Positions 42,401 to 49,772 are shown, numbered from the stretch's first letter. The stretch is DNA of 64,000 nucleotides from Pseudomonadota bacterium (GCA_018902755.1 JAHIQI010000017.1:97785-161784); one strand, 5' to 3'. Notes: a model not told the origin generated them from the sequence alone. Numbers and translations are program-made.

Positions 42401-43839
42401 AGCCCATGTTCCAGGAGACCATCCGCGAGGCGGGCCTGAACAAGTATTTGTTCGAGATGGCCAACATCCGCGACCAGGACTCCTGGGTGCACCAGGGTGA
42501 GCCGGAAAAGGCCACCGCCAAGGCCAAGGACTTGGTGCGCATGGCCGTGGCCAAGGCCACCCTCATCGAGCCCCTGCACCAGGTGGAGCTGCCCCTGGAA
42601 AAGAGCGCCATCGTGGTGGGCGGCGGCGTGGCCGGCATGAGCGCGGCGCTGAACCTGGCCGAAGCCGGCTACCCGGTGCGCCTGGTGGAAAAGAGCGGCG
42701 AGCTGGGCGGCAACGCCCGTTACCTGCTCAACTCCTGGAAGGGCGAGGCCGTGGCCCCCTACCTGGAGGACCTGGTGGCCAAGGTGAACAGCCACCCCAA
42801 CCTCACCGTGCACATGAACAGCGAGCTGACCTCCTTCAAGGGCTTCGTGGGCAACTACGTCAGCGGCATCACCCCGGCGGGCGGGGAAGAGATGGTGGTG
42901 GAGCACGGAGTCATCGTGCTGGCCACCGGCGGCCACGAGCTAAAGCCCAGCGAGTACCTATACGGCCAGAGCGACGGGGTGGTCACCTCCCTGGAGCTGG
43001 ACATGGAGCTCAAGGGCAACCCCGACGCGCCCAAGGCCTGGGACTCGGTGGCATTCATCCAGTGCGTGGGCTCGCGCGAGCCGGAGCGGCCCTACTGCTC
43101 CCGCCTGTGCTGCACCCACTCGGTGGAGAGCGCGGTCAAGGTCAAGGAGGCCAACCCCGAGGCCAACGTCTACATCCTTTACCGCGACATCCGCACCTAC
43201 GGGGTGCGCGAGGACCTCTACAAAAAGGCCCGCGAGGCGGGCGTGCTGTTCGTGCGCTACAACCTGGAGGACAAGCCCCAGGTGAATGAGGACGGCGGCA
43301 AGATCACCGTCACCGCCACCGACCACGTGCTGGGCCGTCCCATCAGCTTCGACGTGGACCGGCTGGTGCTGGCCGCGGCCATCGTGCCCAACGAGGTGCA
43401 CAAGCTGGCCGAGGCCATGAAGACCCCGCTCAACGCCGAGGGCTTCTTCCTGGAGGCCCACGCCAAGCTCAGGCCGGTGGACTTCGCCACCGAGGGCCTG
43501 TATCAGGCGGGCCTGGCCCATTATCCCAAGCCCATCGACGAGGCCATCGCCCAGGCCAACGCGGCGGCCGGACGGGCCATGACCGTGCTGGCCAAGACCG
43601 TTATCCGCGTGGGCGGCGTGGTGGCCACAGTGGACCCCAAGAAGTGCTCGGTGTGCCTGACCTGCGTGCGCACCTGCCCCTACGGGGTGCCCAAGATCGT
43701 GGACGGCGCGGCCAAGATAGAGGTGGCCCAGTGTTACGGCTGCGGAGCCTGCGCGGCCGAGTGCCCGGGCAAGGCCATTACCCTGCAACACTTCACCGAC
43801 GCCCAGATCCTGGCCAAGGAACGGGCGGCGATGAACTGA
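39415..43839 (+). CDS. hdrA: Giant HdrA fusion: HdrA-GltD-HdrA flavin/iron-sulfur electron-transfer protein
   Basis: HdrA is the FAD-containing core of heterodisulfide-reductase-type bifurcating complexes. This 1474-residue protein is three modules in line. First HdrA-type FAD domain (VVGAGIAGVQASLDLANAGYY, ~11; KTFPTNDCAMCIISPKLVECGRH, ~55) interrupted after a ferredoxin motif (CTACGDCIESCPV, 113). Then a GltD/NfnB-like NADPH module (CSVTCPANLNVQGYV; VAIVGAGPAGLSCAYHL, ~250; VLVVGGGNVAIDAARPA, ~380; FAGGDAVTG). The first HdrA then resumes with RCLNCAVCCECFQCVESC (~623). A complete second HdrA follows: VGVFVCNCGINIGG (~925), VVGGGVAGMSAALNLAEAGY (~1066), CSRLCC, and two final [4Fe-4S] motifs (CSVCLTCVRTCPYG; CYGCGACAAECPG, 1411-1450). 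The ATG at 39415 has AAGGA upstream. Followed by mvhD, metV and metF, it probably carries electrons between NAD(P)H, ferredoxin and methylene-THF reductase. Confidence 0.92.
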   Translation: MAQSKKVGAVMVVGAGIAGVQASLDLANAGYYVYLVEKTTAIGGRMAQLDKTFPTNDCAMCIISPKLVECGRHLNIEILTQAEVAAISGQPGDFQVEVHQEPRYVDMEACTACGDCIESCPVALPNEFDQGLSQRKATFKRYAQAFPNAYGITKLDQAPCSVTCPANLNVQGYVQMAKVGKFAESLAIIMKDLPLPGTIGRICPHPCEDACRRMTVDEAIAIRDIKRLVADEVGVENVAQPEVEPRGEKVAIVGAGPAGLSCAYHLARNGIKSVIYEALPVAGGALATGVPAYRLPREALAKEVEQITKMGVEIKLNTPIGTDVSFADLQNDYDAVFLGVGAPASFKLNVEGEDSANVVPALGYLQDLSLGNEVPSGDNVLVVGGGNVAIDAARPALRGGAANVTMVMLESEEECPASPWEVEEALEEGITMFHRRGVLAINTDGGKATSLVLKKCTRVFDDDHRFSPQFDESDTIELEADLFITAIGQRTDLGFLGKDSGLELTPRGTIAADPLTRATNLDKVFAGGDAVTGPWIAIGAVAAGRDAAISMVRKFDGLDLAEGRAKPELKPEDEQCFNPIPLDIATAPRAHMEVREADSRKCDFDQFELGLSAEQGQQEGDRCLNCAVCCECFQCVESCKAHAPAHDQKPREMTLNVGSVILAPGFEPFDPAIFDTYSYAKHPNVLSAMEFERVLSASGPYQGHLQRPSDGVEPKKIAWLQCVGSRDINHCDNGYCSAVCCMYAIKEAVIAKEHASEELDATIFFMDMRTYGKDFEKYYNRAEQEKGVRFVRSRVHSVDPAEDERLRIEYVTEDGEAKEELFDMVVLSVGLQTGPEAIETAHRLGIDLTGYNFSETSSFAPVGTSKEGIFACGAFAGPKDIPQAVMEASAAACVASLDLAEARGTMSKEVSYPVEKDVSEDQPRVGVFVCNCGINIGGIVDVPAVREYAATLPYVAFVDDNLFTCSQDTQNKIKDKIEEHNLNRVVVASCSPRTHEPMFQETIREAGLNKYLFEMANIRDQDSWVHQGEPEKATAKAKDLVRMAVAKATLIEPLHQVELPLEKSAIVVGGGVAGMSAALNLAEAGYPVRLVEKSGELGGNARYLLNSWKGEAVAPYLEDLVAKVNSHPNLTVHMNSELTSFKGFVGNYVSGITPAGGEEMVVEHGVIVLATGGHELKPSEYLYGQSDGVVTSLELDMELKGNPDAPKAWDSVAFIQCVGSREPERPYCSRLCCTHSVESAVKVKEANPEANVYILYRDIRTYGVREDLYKKAREAGVLFVRYNLEDKPQVNEDGGKITVTATDHVLGRPISFDVDRLVLAAAIVPNEVHKLAEAMKTPLNAEGFFLEAHAKLRPVDFATEGLYQAGLAHYPKPIDEAIAQANAAAGRAMTVLAKTVIRVGGVVATVDPKKCSVCLTCVRTCPYGVPKIVDGAAKIEVAQCYGCGACAAECPGKAITLQHFTDAQILAKERAAMN

Positions 43840-43922
43840 GCCTAATTGCCGGTCCCGGCCCCAAGGGCCGGGGCCTTCACCTGCCGTTGCCCGGCGCGCG
43901 CGGGCTCTCCGGGACGAGGAGG

Positions 43923-44354
43923 ATGAACTTGAGCGCTGAGTTTGAGCCGAAAATCGTAGCGTTCTGCTGCCAGTACTGAGCGTACTCCGCAGCGGACCTG
44001 GCAGGTTCGATGAGACTGCAATATCCCACCAACGTGCGAGTCATCCAGTTGCCCTGTTCCGGGCGGGTGGACATCTTGCACCTGCTGCGCTCCTTTGAAG
44101 ACGGAGTGGACGGCGTGTACGTGGCCGGTTGCATGGAAGGCGATTGCCATTTCCTCACCGGCAACCTCAAGGCGCGCCGCAAGGTGGAGTACGTGCAAAA
44201 GGTTTTGGAGTCGCTGGGCATCGAGCCCGAGCGGATCGAGATGTACAACATGAGTTCGGCCCAGGGGCCCCGCTTTGCCGAGGTGGCCCGCGAGTTTACC
44301 GAGCGCATAAAGGAGCTGGGCCCCAGCCCCGTCAGGACGGCCCAAGCGGCCTAG
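43923..44354 (+). CDS. mvhD: MvhD-type electron-transfer subunit, selenocysteine at UGA codon 19
   Basis: MvhD (FlpD) passes electrons to HdrA through a [2Fe-2S] cluster. Reading from 43923 gives MNLSAEFEPKIVAFCCQY, then TGA (43977-43979), then in the same frame AYSAADLAGSMRLQYPTNVRVIQLPCSGRVD...VAGCMEGDCHFLTGNLKARRKVEYVQKVLESLG to a stop at 44354. Family members have FCCNWCxYAGADLAG; the TGA sits exactly at the third Cys of FCCxxC. A hairpin follows at SECIS distance, so I read U here: 143 residues. It starts 83 bases after hdrA, with GAGGAGG abutting the ATG (a TTG at 43929 would have better spacing). A CCCGGCCC/GGGCCGGG hairpin lies between (43854-43872). Alternative: a nonsense-mutated gene, which I consider unlikely. 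Confidence 0.88.
43977..44019 (+). promoter_or_regulatory. Putative bacterial SECIS hairpin in mvhD
   Basis: Directly after the UGA: ACCT (43996-43999), loop GGC, AGGT (44003-44006), extended by GCAG (43989-43992) with CTGC (44016-44019). The apical loop begins with G and lies 23 nt from the U of UGA, within the range for SelB-recognised bacterial elements. Confidence 0.6.
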
Positions 44355-44403
44355 GCATATTGAGGCGGATCGAGCTATCTGTTGACTAGGAAGGACAGTT
44401 GCC

Positions 44404-45072
44404 ATGATCGTAGGTGACAGCAAGCCCTTGGAGGAGATCCTGTCCATGATCGAGGGACGGGACAAGGTCCTGGTGTTGGGCTGCCGGGGGTGCGTGACCG
44501 TCTGCAACGTAGGCGGAGAAAAAGAGGTGGGCATCCTCGCCAGCGCCCTGCGCATAGCCCGCAAAAAAGCCGGCCTGCCCCCTACCGTGGAAGAGATGAC
44601 CCTGGAGCGCCAGTGCGACCCCGAGTACGTCGAGGAGCTGGCCGACGTGGCCGAGAAATACGACGCCATAGTCTCCATCGCCTGCGGGGTGGGGCCACAG
44701 TTCGTGGCCGAGCGCTTCCGTGACGTGGCGGTGTTTCCGGGCATCAACACCACCTTCATCGGCGGGGCCCTGGAGCACGGGGTCTGGGCCGAGCGCTGTC
44801 AGAGCTGCGGCAACTGTCTGGTGCACAACTTCGGCGGTCTCTGCCCCATCGCCCGCTGCTCCAAGAGCCTGATGAACGGCCCTTGCGGCGGCTCGGCCTC
44901 GGGCTACTGCGAGATCAGCCCGGAGGTGCCCTGCGTGTGGGACCAGATCGTGCAGAAGATGAGCGCCATGGGCAGGCTTCAGGAGTTGGAGAAGGTGTGG
45001 CCCAACAAGAACTGGTTGACCGCCCGCGACGGCGGCCCCCGCAAGCGGGTTAGGGAGGACCTCAAGCAATGA
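44404..45072 (+). CDS. metV: MetV, zinc-binding partner of methylene-THF reductase
   Basis: MetV is the small iron-sulfur/zinc subunit that pairs with MetF in acetogens and sulfate reducers. The 222 residues contain VLVLGCRGCVTVCNVGGEKEV (cysteine motif near residue 24-32), an alpha/beta region VSIACGVGPQFVAERF, and the C-terminal RCQSCGNCLVHNFGGLCPIARCSKSLMNGPCGGSASGYCEISPEVPC, a dense cysteine block (about 140-185) characteristic of the MTHFR C-terminal domain family. It starts 49 bases after mvhD with AAGGACAG upstream and overlaps metF by four bases (ATGA), indicating coupled synthesis and probably a stoichiometric complex. Confidence 0.93.
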   Translation: MIVGDSKPLEEILSMIEGRDKVLVLGCRGCVTVCNVGGEKEVGILASALRIARKKAGLPPTVEEMTLERQCDPEYVEELADVAEKYDAIVSIACGVGPQFVAERFRDVAVFPGINTTFIGGALEHGVWAERCQSCGNCLVHNFGGLCPIARCSKSLMNGPCGGSASGYCEISPEVPCVWDQIVQKMSAMGRLQELEKVWPNKNWLTARDGGPRKRVREDLKQ

Positions 45073-45995
45073 AAGCCGGCAGCAATCTGGAAAAAATGCT
45101 CTCCGCTGGCCACTTTGCGGTTACCGGTGAGTTGGGTCCCCCCCAGGGCAACAACGCCGAGGAGGTGCGCCACAAGGCCAGCTTCCTCAAGGGCATCGTG
45201 GAGTCGGTGAACATCACCGACAACCAGACCGCCGTGGTGCGCATGGCCTCCTGGGCCGCCTGCAAGATCCTCATAGACGAGGGCCTGGAGCCCAACTACC
45301 AGATGGTCTGCCGCGACCGCAACCGACTGGCGCTCATGGCCGACATCCTGGGGGCCACCGCCCTGGGCATAAAGAACGTGCTGTGCCTCTCGGGCGACCA
45401 CCAGCGCTTCGGCAGCCACCCCGAGTCCAAGAACGTCTACGACCTTGACTCGGTGCAGCTGTTGGCCGCCTTCAAGAAGATGCGCGACGAGAAGAAATTC
45501 CTCAACGACAAGGACCTGGACGGCTCGCCCGAGATTTTCATCGGCGCGGCCTCCAACCCCTTTGCCGACCCCTTCGAGTTCCGCGTAACCCGCCTGGCCA
45601 AGAAGGTCGCCGCCGGAGCCGACTTCGTGCAGACCCAGTGCATCTACAACATGGACAAGTTCCGCCTGTTCATGAAACAGGCGGTGGACCGGGGCCTGCA
45701 CGAGAAGTGCTACATCCTGGCCGGGGTCACTCCCATGAAGTCGGTGGGTATGGCCAAGTACATGGCCAAGTTCGTGCCGGGCATGGACGTGCCCGAGTCG
45801 GTGGTCAAGCGCCTGCAAGGCGTGGACAAGAAGCAGCAGGCAGCCGAGGGCATCAAGATGGCTATCGAGCAGATCGAGGAGTTCAAGCAGATGGAGGGCG
45901 TGGCCGGGGTGCACGTCATGGCCATCGAGTGGGAGCACCGGGCCAAAGAGATCATCGAGGGAGCGGGGTTGTTACCGCGTCCGGTGGTCGACTAA
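45069..45995 (+). CDS. metF: 5,10-methylenetetrahydrofolate reductase
   Basis: Flavin-dependent TIM-barrel enzyme interconverting methylene-THF and methyl-THF. The 308-residue protein has FAVTGELGPPQGNN (the catalytic Glu region) at residues 17-30, VNITDNQTAVVRMASW, the flavin-binding LGIKNVLCLSGDHQRFGSHPESKNVYDLDSVQL near 98-130, and IGAASNPFADP with GADFVQTQCIYNMDKF. It lies in the order hdrA-mvhD-metV-metF, like the acetogen modules in which MetFV receives electrons from an Hdr-MvhD unit rather than directly from NADH. It is the last gene of the operon, followed by a terminator. Confidence 0.95.
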   Translation: MKAGSNLEKMLSAGHFAVTGELGPPQGNNAEEVRHKASFLKGIVESVNITDNQTAVVRMASWAACKILIDEGLEPNYQMVCRDRNRLALMADILGATALGIKNVLCLSGDHQRFGSHPESKNVYDLDSVQLLAAFKKMRDEKKFLNDKDLDGSPEIFIGAASNPFADPFEFRVTRLAKKVAAGADFVQTQCIYNMDKFRLFMKQAVDRGLHEKCYILAGVTPMKSVGMAKYMAKFVPGMDVPESVVKRLQGVDKKQQAAEGIKMAIEQIEEFKQMEGVAGVHVMAIEWEHRAKEIIEGAGLLPRPVVD

Positions 45996-46021
45996 GCGCC
46001 CACGCCAAATAAAAGCATGTA

Positions 46022-46053
46022 AGAGAGGAGCCCTGCGGGACTCCTCTCTTTTT
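46022..46053 (+). terminator. Intrinsic terminator of the hdrA-mvhD-metVF operon
   Basis: AGAGAGGAG (46022-46030) with CTCCTCTCT (46041-46049), an inner CCC/GGG pair, then a T tract to 46053. Confidence 0.9.
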
Positions 46054-46097
46054 GTGTGCGGATAAAAAGAAAAGAGGTTGGGAAAAAAGAATCACCA

Positions 46098-46300
46098 ATA
46101 GTGGTCACTGCGAGGCCCGCCGGTTACGCGGGTAGTTTGCCAGGAGGATAGCGGCCATTCTGCCACCCGCCGGGGCCGCCGCTCCTCGCCATGACGGCTA
46201 TGGGCTGAGTGTGAAGGTGCGAGCGTTTTCGCCTGGGCGAGTGGGCCTTCTGGCGAACCGAGATTGCTTCGCCGCTACGCGGCTCGCAACGACAAGCATT
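46098..46300. repeat. REP-like intergenic repeat elements
   Basis: No gene. The stretch contains motifs of dispersed bacterial intergenic repeats: GTCACTGCGAGGCCCGCC with CCCGC/GCGGG arms, CGCCATGACGG, and AGATTGCTTCGCCGC with the hairpin GCCGC-TAC-GCGGC (46271-46283) followed by TCGCAACGACAAGC. The TCGCAATGACG-type ends are common in such elements. Copy number needs the whole genome. Confidence 0.45.
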
Positions 46301-46347
46301 TTTGTTTTCTGTGGAAGCCTCTAACCCCACCCCACGCCAGCGGCACA

Positions 46348-46453
46348 GCCAGGCGGTCGAGGGCAAGGCGTCCGTCGAGCGAAAGCCGGAGGCGTAGCCG
46401 AAGCTACGTCGAGGCTGGAGCGATGGCGGCAATGCAGCCCCCGTCCGCCTGGC
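46348..46453. repeat. 106-bp element with terminal inverted repeats and a central hairpin
   Basis: Bounded by GCCAGGCGG (46348-46356) and its exact inverse CCGCCTGGC (46445-46453). In the centre CGTAGC-CGAA-GCTACG (46393-46408) forms a tetraloop hairpin. It ends nine bases from the mntP stop codon and has no coding potential. It looks like a structured, probably dispersed repeat or a 3' RNA element of mntP. Confidence 0.5.
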
Positions 46454-46461
46454 GCAGCCGC

Positions 46462-47007
46462 CTAGAAAGCCACCAGCTTGACCGCTATGGCGATCAGTAT
46501 CACTCCCCCCACCAAACCCATGCGCTGACCCAACCGCGCGCTCATCAGCCCCGCCAGCTTCATGGCGATGAGAGTCATGCCCGCGGCCACGATGCCTATG
46601 ATCACCGCCGCGCCCAAGACGTTTTGCCCCACCATGCCCAGGGACAGGCCCACCCCCAGGGCGTCGATGCTGGTGGCCAGGGACAAGGCGATGAGGCTCC
46701 AGCCCTTGGTGGGGTCCAGGCCGTGGGTGCGCTCCTCGGGTGCGGCCAGGGCCTCCCAGGCCATCTTGCCGCCGATGAACACCAGCACCGCCGCAGCGAT
46801 CCAAGGGGCCCAGCGGGCGGCCACGGTGGCCAGGCCCGCGCCCAGACCCCAGCCGATGAGCGGCATGAGGAATTGGAACAGGCCGAAGTGGAAGGACAGG
46901 CGGAATATTTGGCGGGGGCCGCCGAAGCGCCCCCCCACGGCCAAGCCCACCGCGAAGGCGTCACAGCCCAGGGCCACGGCCAAGGCCAGGGTTTCAAGCA
47001 GGTTCAC
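46462..47007 (-). CDS. mntP: Manganese efflux pump
   Basis: MntP exports Mn(II). The 181-residue membrane protein has six hydrophobic helices and two inverted halves, each with the conserved acidic motif: ALGCDAFAVGLAVG (residues 13-26) and ATSIDALGVGLSLG (about 113-126). The start is GTG at 47007, sharing one base with the acyl-CoA dehydrogenase stop, so it is translated from that mRNA without a yybP-ykoY type leader of its own. That location, at the end of an acyl-CoA operon, is unusual for a metal exporter. Confidence 0.92.
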   Translation of the reverse strand: MNLLETLALAVALGCDAFAVGLAVGGRFGGPRQIFRLSFHFGLFQFLMPLIGWGLGAGLATVAARWAPWIAAAVLVFIGGKMAWEALAAPEERTHGLDPTKGWSLIALSLATSIDALGVGLSLGMVGQNVLGAAVIIGIVAAGMTLIAMKLAGLMSARLGQRMGLVGGVILIAIAVKLVAF

Positions 47008-48251
47008 TACTCGTAGATCTTTTCTCCGGACCCGGCTTCAGCGGCGTCGGCCTCGAAATCCCGGGGAGCCGAGGCCTTGTTCTGGTGATAGGCGCGGTAC
47101 CACTCGTGGGCCACGATCATGCTCATCACCTCGTTGGTGCCGGTCCAGATGGAGGCCAAACGCAAGTCGCGCACGATGCGCTCCACCGGGAACACGTTAG
47201 TATACCCGATGCCCCCCATTACCTGCATGGCGTGATTGGCCGCCTGCTGGCAGGATTCGGTGACGAATTTCTTGGTCTGGCTGATCAGCCGGCGGGTGTG
47301 GTTTTGGTCCTCACCCGCGTCCACCGCCCTGGCCGTGGCGTAGATCATGGCACGGCAGGCGTCCAGCAGGGTCACCGCCTGGGCCACCTGGAAGCTAACT
47401 CCCTGGAACTGGTTGATGGGCTGGCCAAAGGCCTTGCGCCGGGTGCTGTAGCCGGTGGCTACGTCCACCGCCGGTTGGGCCGCGCCGATGGTCATGGCCG
47501 CCGTGCCCAGGCGCTCGGGGATCATCATGGTGTTGAACACCGCGTAGGCCCCGCCCACGCTGCCCACCACGTTGGTCTTGGGCACCTTCACGTCGGTGAA
47601 CACCAGGCGGCCGGCCCCGCCGCCCCGGCAGCCCATGAGGCCGTAGATATAGGCCACCTCCACTCCTGGGCCGCGATCCACCACAAAGCAGGTCAGGGCC
47701 TTGCGCGGGTCGGCCTTGGGATCGGGATCGGTGCGGGCGTAGACCAGGAAATAGTCCGCCCCTTGGGCCCCCACGATGAAGCGCTTCTGGCCGTTCAATA
47801 AGAAGTGGTCGCCCTTGTCCTCGGCCACGCTGCTGGTGCCGAAAAAGTCCGAGCCGCCTCTGGGCTCGGTGAGGCACTCGGCGGCGAAGATCTCCCCGGC
47901 CAACAGCGGCTTGACGTAGCGCTCCTTGAGGTCGTCGCTGCCGTGCTGGATGATGGCGTCGCACACCAGCTCCGCCCCCACCCCGAAGACGCAGGCGAAG
48001 ATGTAGCCCAACACGCCCACCTCTTCCATGACCATGCAGGTGCTCACCCAGTCCAGGCCCCGCCCGCCCCACTGCTTGGGGTAGCGGCAGCCCATCAGGT
48101 TGCGGCGGCCCGCCTCGGCCAGGAACTCCTTGGGAAAGGTGACCTTGTCCTGGTCCATGTCCAGGATGAGCTGCCGGGGCACCCAGGCCACCAGGTCGCG
48201 CACCTCGTCGCGCAGCTTGCGCTGCTCCTCATTCAATAAAAACTCAAACAT
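47007..48251 (-). CDS. Acyl-CoA dehydrogenase family protein
   Basis: FAD-dependent oxidation of an acyl-CoA to the 2-enoyl-CoA. The 414 residues have the family layout: N-terminal helical domain, ECLTEPRGGSDFFGTSS near 130 (flavin/substrate contact), VGSVGGAYAVFNTMMIPERLGTAAMTIG, YSTRRKAFGQPINQFQGVSFQVA, and the C-terminal QVMGGIGYTNVFPVERIVRDLRLASIWTGTNEVM. The last motif is normally Y/W-E-G-T, with Glu as catalytic base; here Thr replaces Glu, so the base must be elsewhere (as in isovaleryl-CoA or cyclic acyl-CoA types). GGAGG lies six bases before the ATG. It is between the CoA ligase (15 bases upstream) and mntP. Confidence 0.92.
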   Translation of the reverse strand: MFEFLLNEEQRKLRDEVRDLVAWVPRQLILDMDQDKVTFPKEFLAEAGRRNLMGCRYPKQWGGRGLDWVSTCMVMEEVGVLGYIFACVFGVGAELVCDAIIQHGSDDLKERYVKPLLAGEIFAAECLTEPRGGSDFFGTSSVAEDKGDHFLLNGQKRFIVGAQGADYFLVYARTDPDPKADPRKALTCFVVDRGPGVEVAYIYGLMGCRGGGAGRLVFTDVKVPKTNVVGSVGGAYAVFNTMMIPERLGTAAMTIGAAQPAVDVATGYSTRRKAFGQPINQFQGVSFQVAQAVTLLDACRAMIYATARAVDAGEDQNHTRRLISQTKKFVTESCQQAANHAMQVMGGIGYTNVFPVERIVRDLRLASIWTGTNEVMSMIVAHEWYRAYHQNKASAPRDFEADAAEAGSGEKIYE

Positions 48252-48266
48252 CTGGGCCTCCGCGCG

Positions 48267-49772
48267 CTAGGACCCATCCTGGCGCAGTCTGTATTTCATT
48301 ATCTTTCCGGTGGGGGTGTGGGGCAGCTCGGCCACGAACATGAAGTCACGGGGTGTCTTGTAGCGGGCCAGCTTGTTGGCCAAAAAGGCCTCCAGTTCCT
48401 CGGCGGTGGCCTGCTCGCCCGGCTTGGGCACCACGTAGGCGACCACCGTTTCGCCCCATTCATGGTGGGGCCGCCCCAAAACCGCCACCTCCATCACCGC
48501 CGGGTGGGCGGCGATGGCGTCCTCCACCTCCTTGGAGTAGACGTTCTCCCCGCCGGTGACGATCATGTCCTTGGAGCGGTCCACGATGAACATGTAGCCC
48601 TGCTCGTCCACCCGGGCCACGTCGCCGGTCTTGTACCAGCCGTCCTCAAAGGCCTCGGCCGTGGCCGCGGGGTCCTGGTAATAGCCCTTCATCATGGAGG
48701 GGGCCTTGAGCCATATCTCGCCGGTTTCGCCCGCCTGGGCCGGGGTGCCGTCGAAGCGCATCACCTTGGTGTCCGCGCCGGGCAGGCCCTGGGCCCCTAT
48801 GGAGCCTGCCTTTTCCACCTGCTCCCAGGGGAACAGGGTGGTGCCGGTGGGGCCCGCCTCGGTCATGCCGTAGACCTGGTAGAAGTTTTCGCTCTGGTAG
48901 CGCTTCATCAAGTCCAGCACCACCTCGCCGGAGATGGGCCCGCCGCCGTAGATCCAGCAGCGCATGGAGCTCAGGTCGAACTGGTCGAAGTGGGGGATCA
49001 TCTGCAGGGGCAGGATGTAGCTGATGGGCGCGCCGAAGTAGATGGTGCACTTTTCGTCCTGCACTGCCTGCAAAAAGTGCAGGGGGTGATACTCGCGGAT
49101 GAGCACCGTGCAGCCGCCCGCGAACTGCACCCCCATGAACCAGTTGTTCAGCGGCGATGAGTGCCAGATTGGCATGGCCATGAGCAGGCGGTCACGGAAG
49201 TCCATCTTGACCACCAGGGCTCCGGTGATGCCCGCGAACAGCACCGTCTGGTGGGTGTGCAGGCAGCCCTTGGGCTTGCCGGTGGTGCCCGAGGTGTAGA
49301 GGATCTGGGCCAGGTCCTGGTCAGCGATCTCCACCGGCTGGGCCTGGGGCGCGCCGTCCAAAAGGGCCTCGAAGCGGTCCAGGCCGTCGATGTCGCTGTC
49401 CAGGGCGGCGCGGCGCACCTGGGAGCCCAGCTTGGCCAGGACCGGGGCCAGGGCCCCGTCGGCCAAGATCAGCTTGGCCTGGCTGTGGTTCAGGATGTAG
49501 TCCACCTCCGGGGCTTGCAGCTTGTGGTTGATGGGCACCACCACTCCGCCGGCCCGAAGAATGCCGTAGTAGGCGATGACGAAAGCCGGGGTGTTGAAGC
49601 TCATCAGGCCCACCCGGTCGCCCTTGTTCACTCCCCATGATTGCAACAGCCCGGCCGCCTGGGACGCCTTCTGGTCAAGCTGGCCGTAGGTGAGTCCCTC
49701 GCCGTTGTAGCGCAAGCAATCCCGCTGCCCGAACTTGCGGGCGTTAAGCTCCAGTATCTCCACCAGGTTCAT
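48267..49772 (-). CDS. AMP-forming acyl-CoA synthetase (class I adenylate-forming)
   Basis: Activates a carboxylic acid to its CoA thioester via an acyl-adenylate. The 501-residue protein shows the P-loop ILYTSGTTGKPKGCLHTHQTVLFA near residue 163, the Y-G-M-T-E motif VYGMTEAGPTGTTLFPWE near 300, GYYQDPAATAEAFEDGWYKTGDVARVDEQGY near 355-385, and the C-terminal lysine motif PHTPTGKIMKYRLR near 485-498. Substrate is not evident; medium/long-chain or aryl acids fit. It overlaps the MerR gene by 29 bases and precedes the acyl-CoA dehydrogenase by 15, so regulator, ligase and dehydrogenase form one unit. Confidence 0.93.
   Translation of the reverse strand: MNLVEILELNARKFGQRDCLRYNGEGLTYGQLDQKASQAAGLLQSWGVNKGDRVGLMSFNTPAFVIAYYGILRAGGVVVPINHKLQAPEVDYILNHSQAKLILADGALAPVLAKLGSQVRRAALDSDIDGLDRFEALLDGAPQAQPVEIADQDLAQILYTSGTTGKPKGCLHTHQTVLFAGITGALVVKMDFRDRLLMAMPIWHSSPLNNWFMGVQFAGGCTVLIREYHPLHFLQAVQDEKCTIYFGAPISYILPLQMIPHFDQFDLSSMRCWIYGGGPISGEVVLDLMKRYQSENFYQVYGMTEAGPTGTTLFPWEQVEKAGSIGAQGLPGADTKVMRFDGTPAQAGETGEIWLKAPSMMKGYYQDPAATAEAFEDGWYKTGDVARVDEQGYMFIVDRSKDMIVTGGENVYSKEVEDAIAAHPAVMEVAVLGRPHHEWGETVVAYVVPKPGEQATAEELEAFLANKLARYKTPRDFMFVAELPHTPTGKIMKYRLRQDGS

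Noticed and set aside
39322..42936. 1204-codon open frame antisense to hdrA
   Set aside because: Alternative-frame shadow: it covers a gene with clear FAD and iron-sulfur motifs, is rich in His, Gly, Val and Gln, and has no recognisable motif. High GC keeps such frames open.
43644..43979. 111-codon frame ending at the mvhD UGA
   Set aside because: Most of it is out of frame within the hdrA 3' end; only its last 18 codons are real, being the start of mvhD.
46264..47200. Plus-strand frames over the mntP region
   Set aside because: They run through the repeat element and antisense to mntP and acyl-CoA dehydrogenase; no family resemblance.
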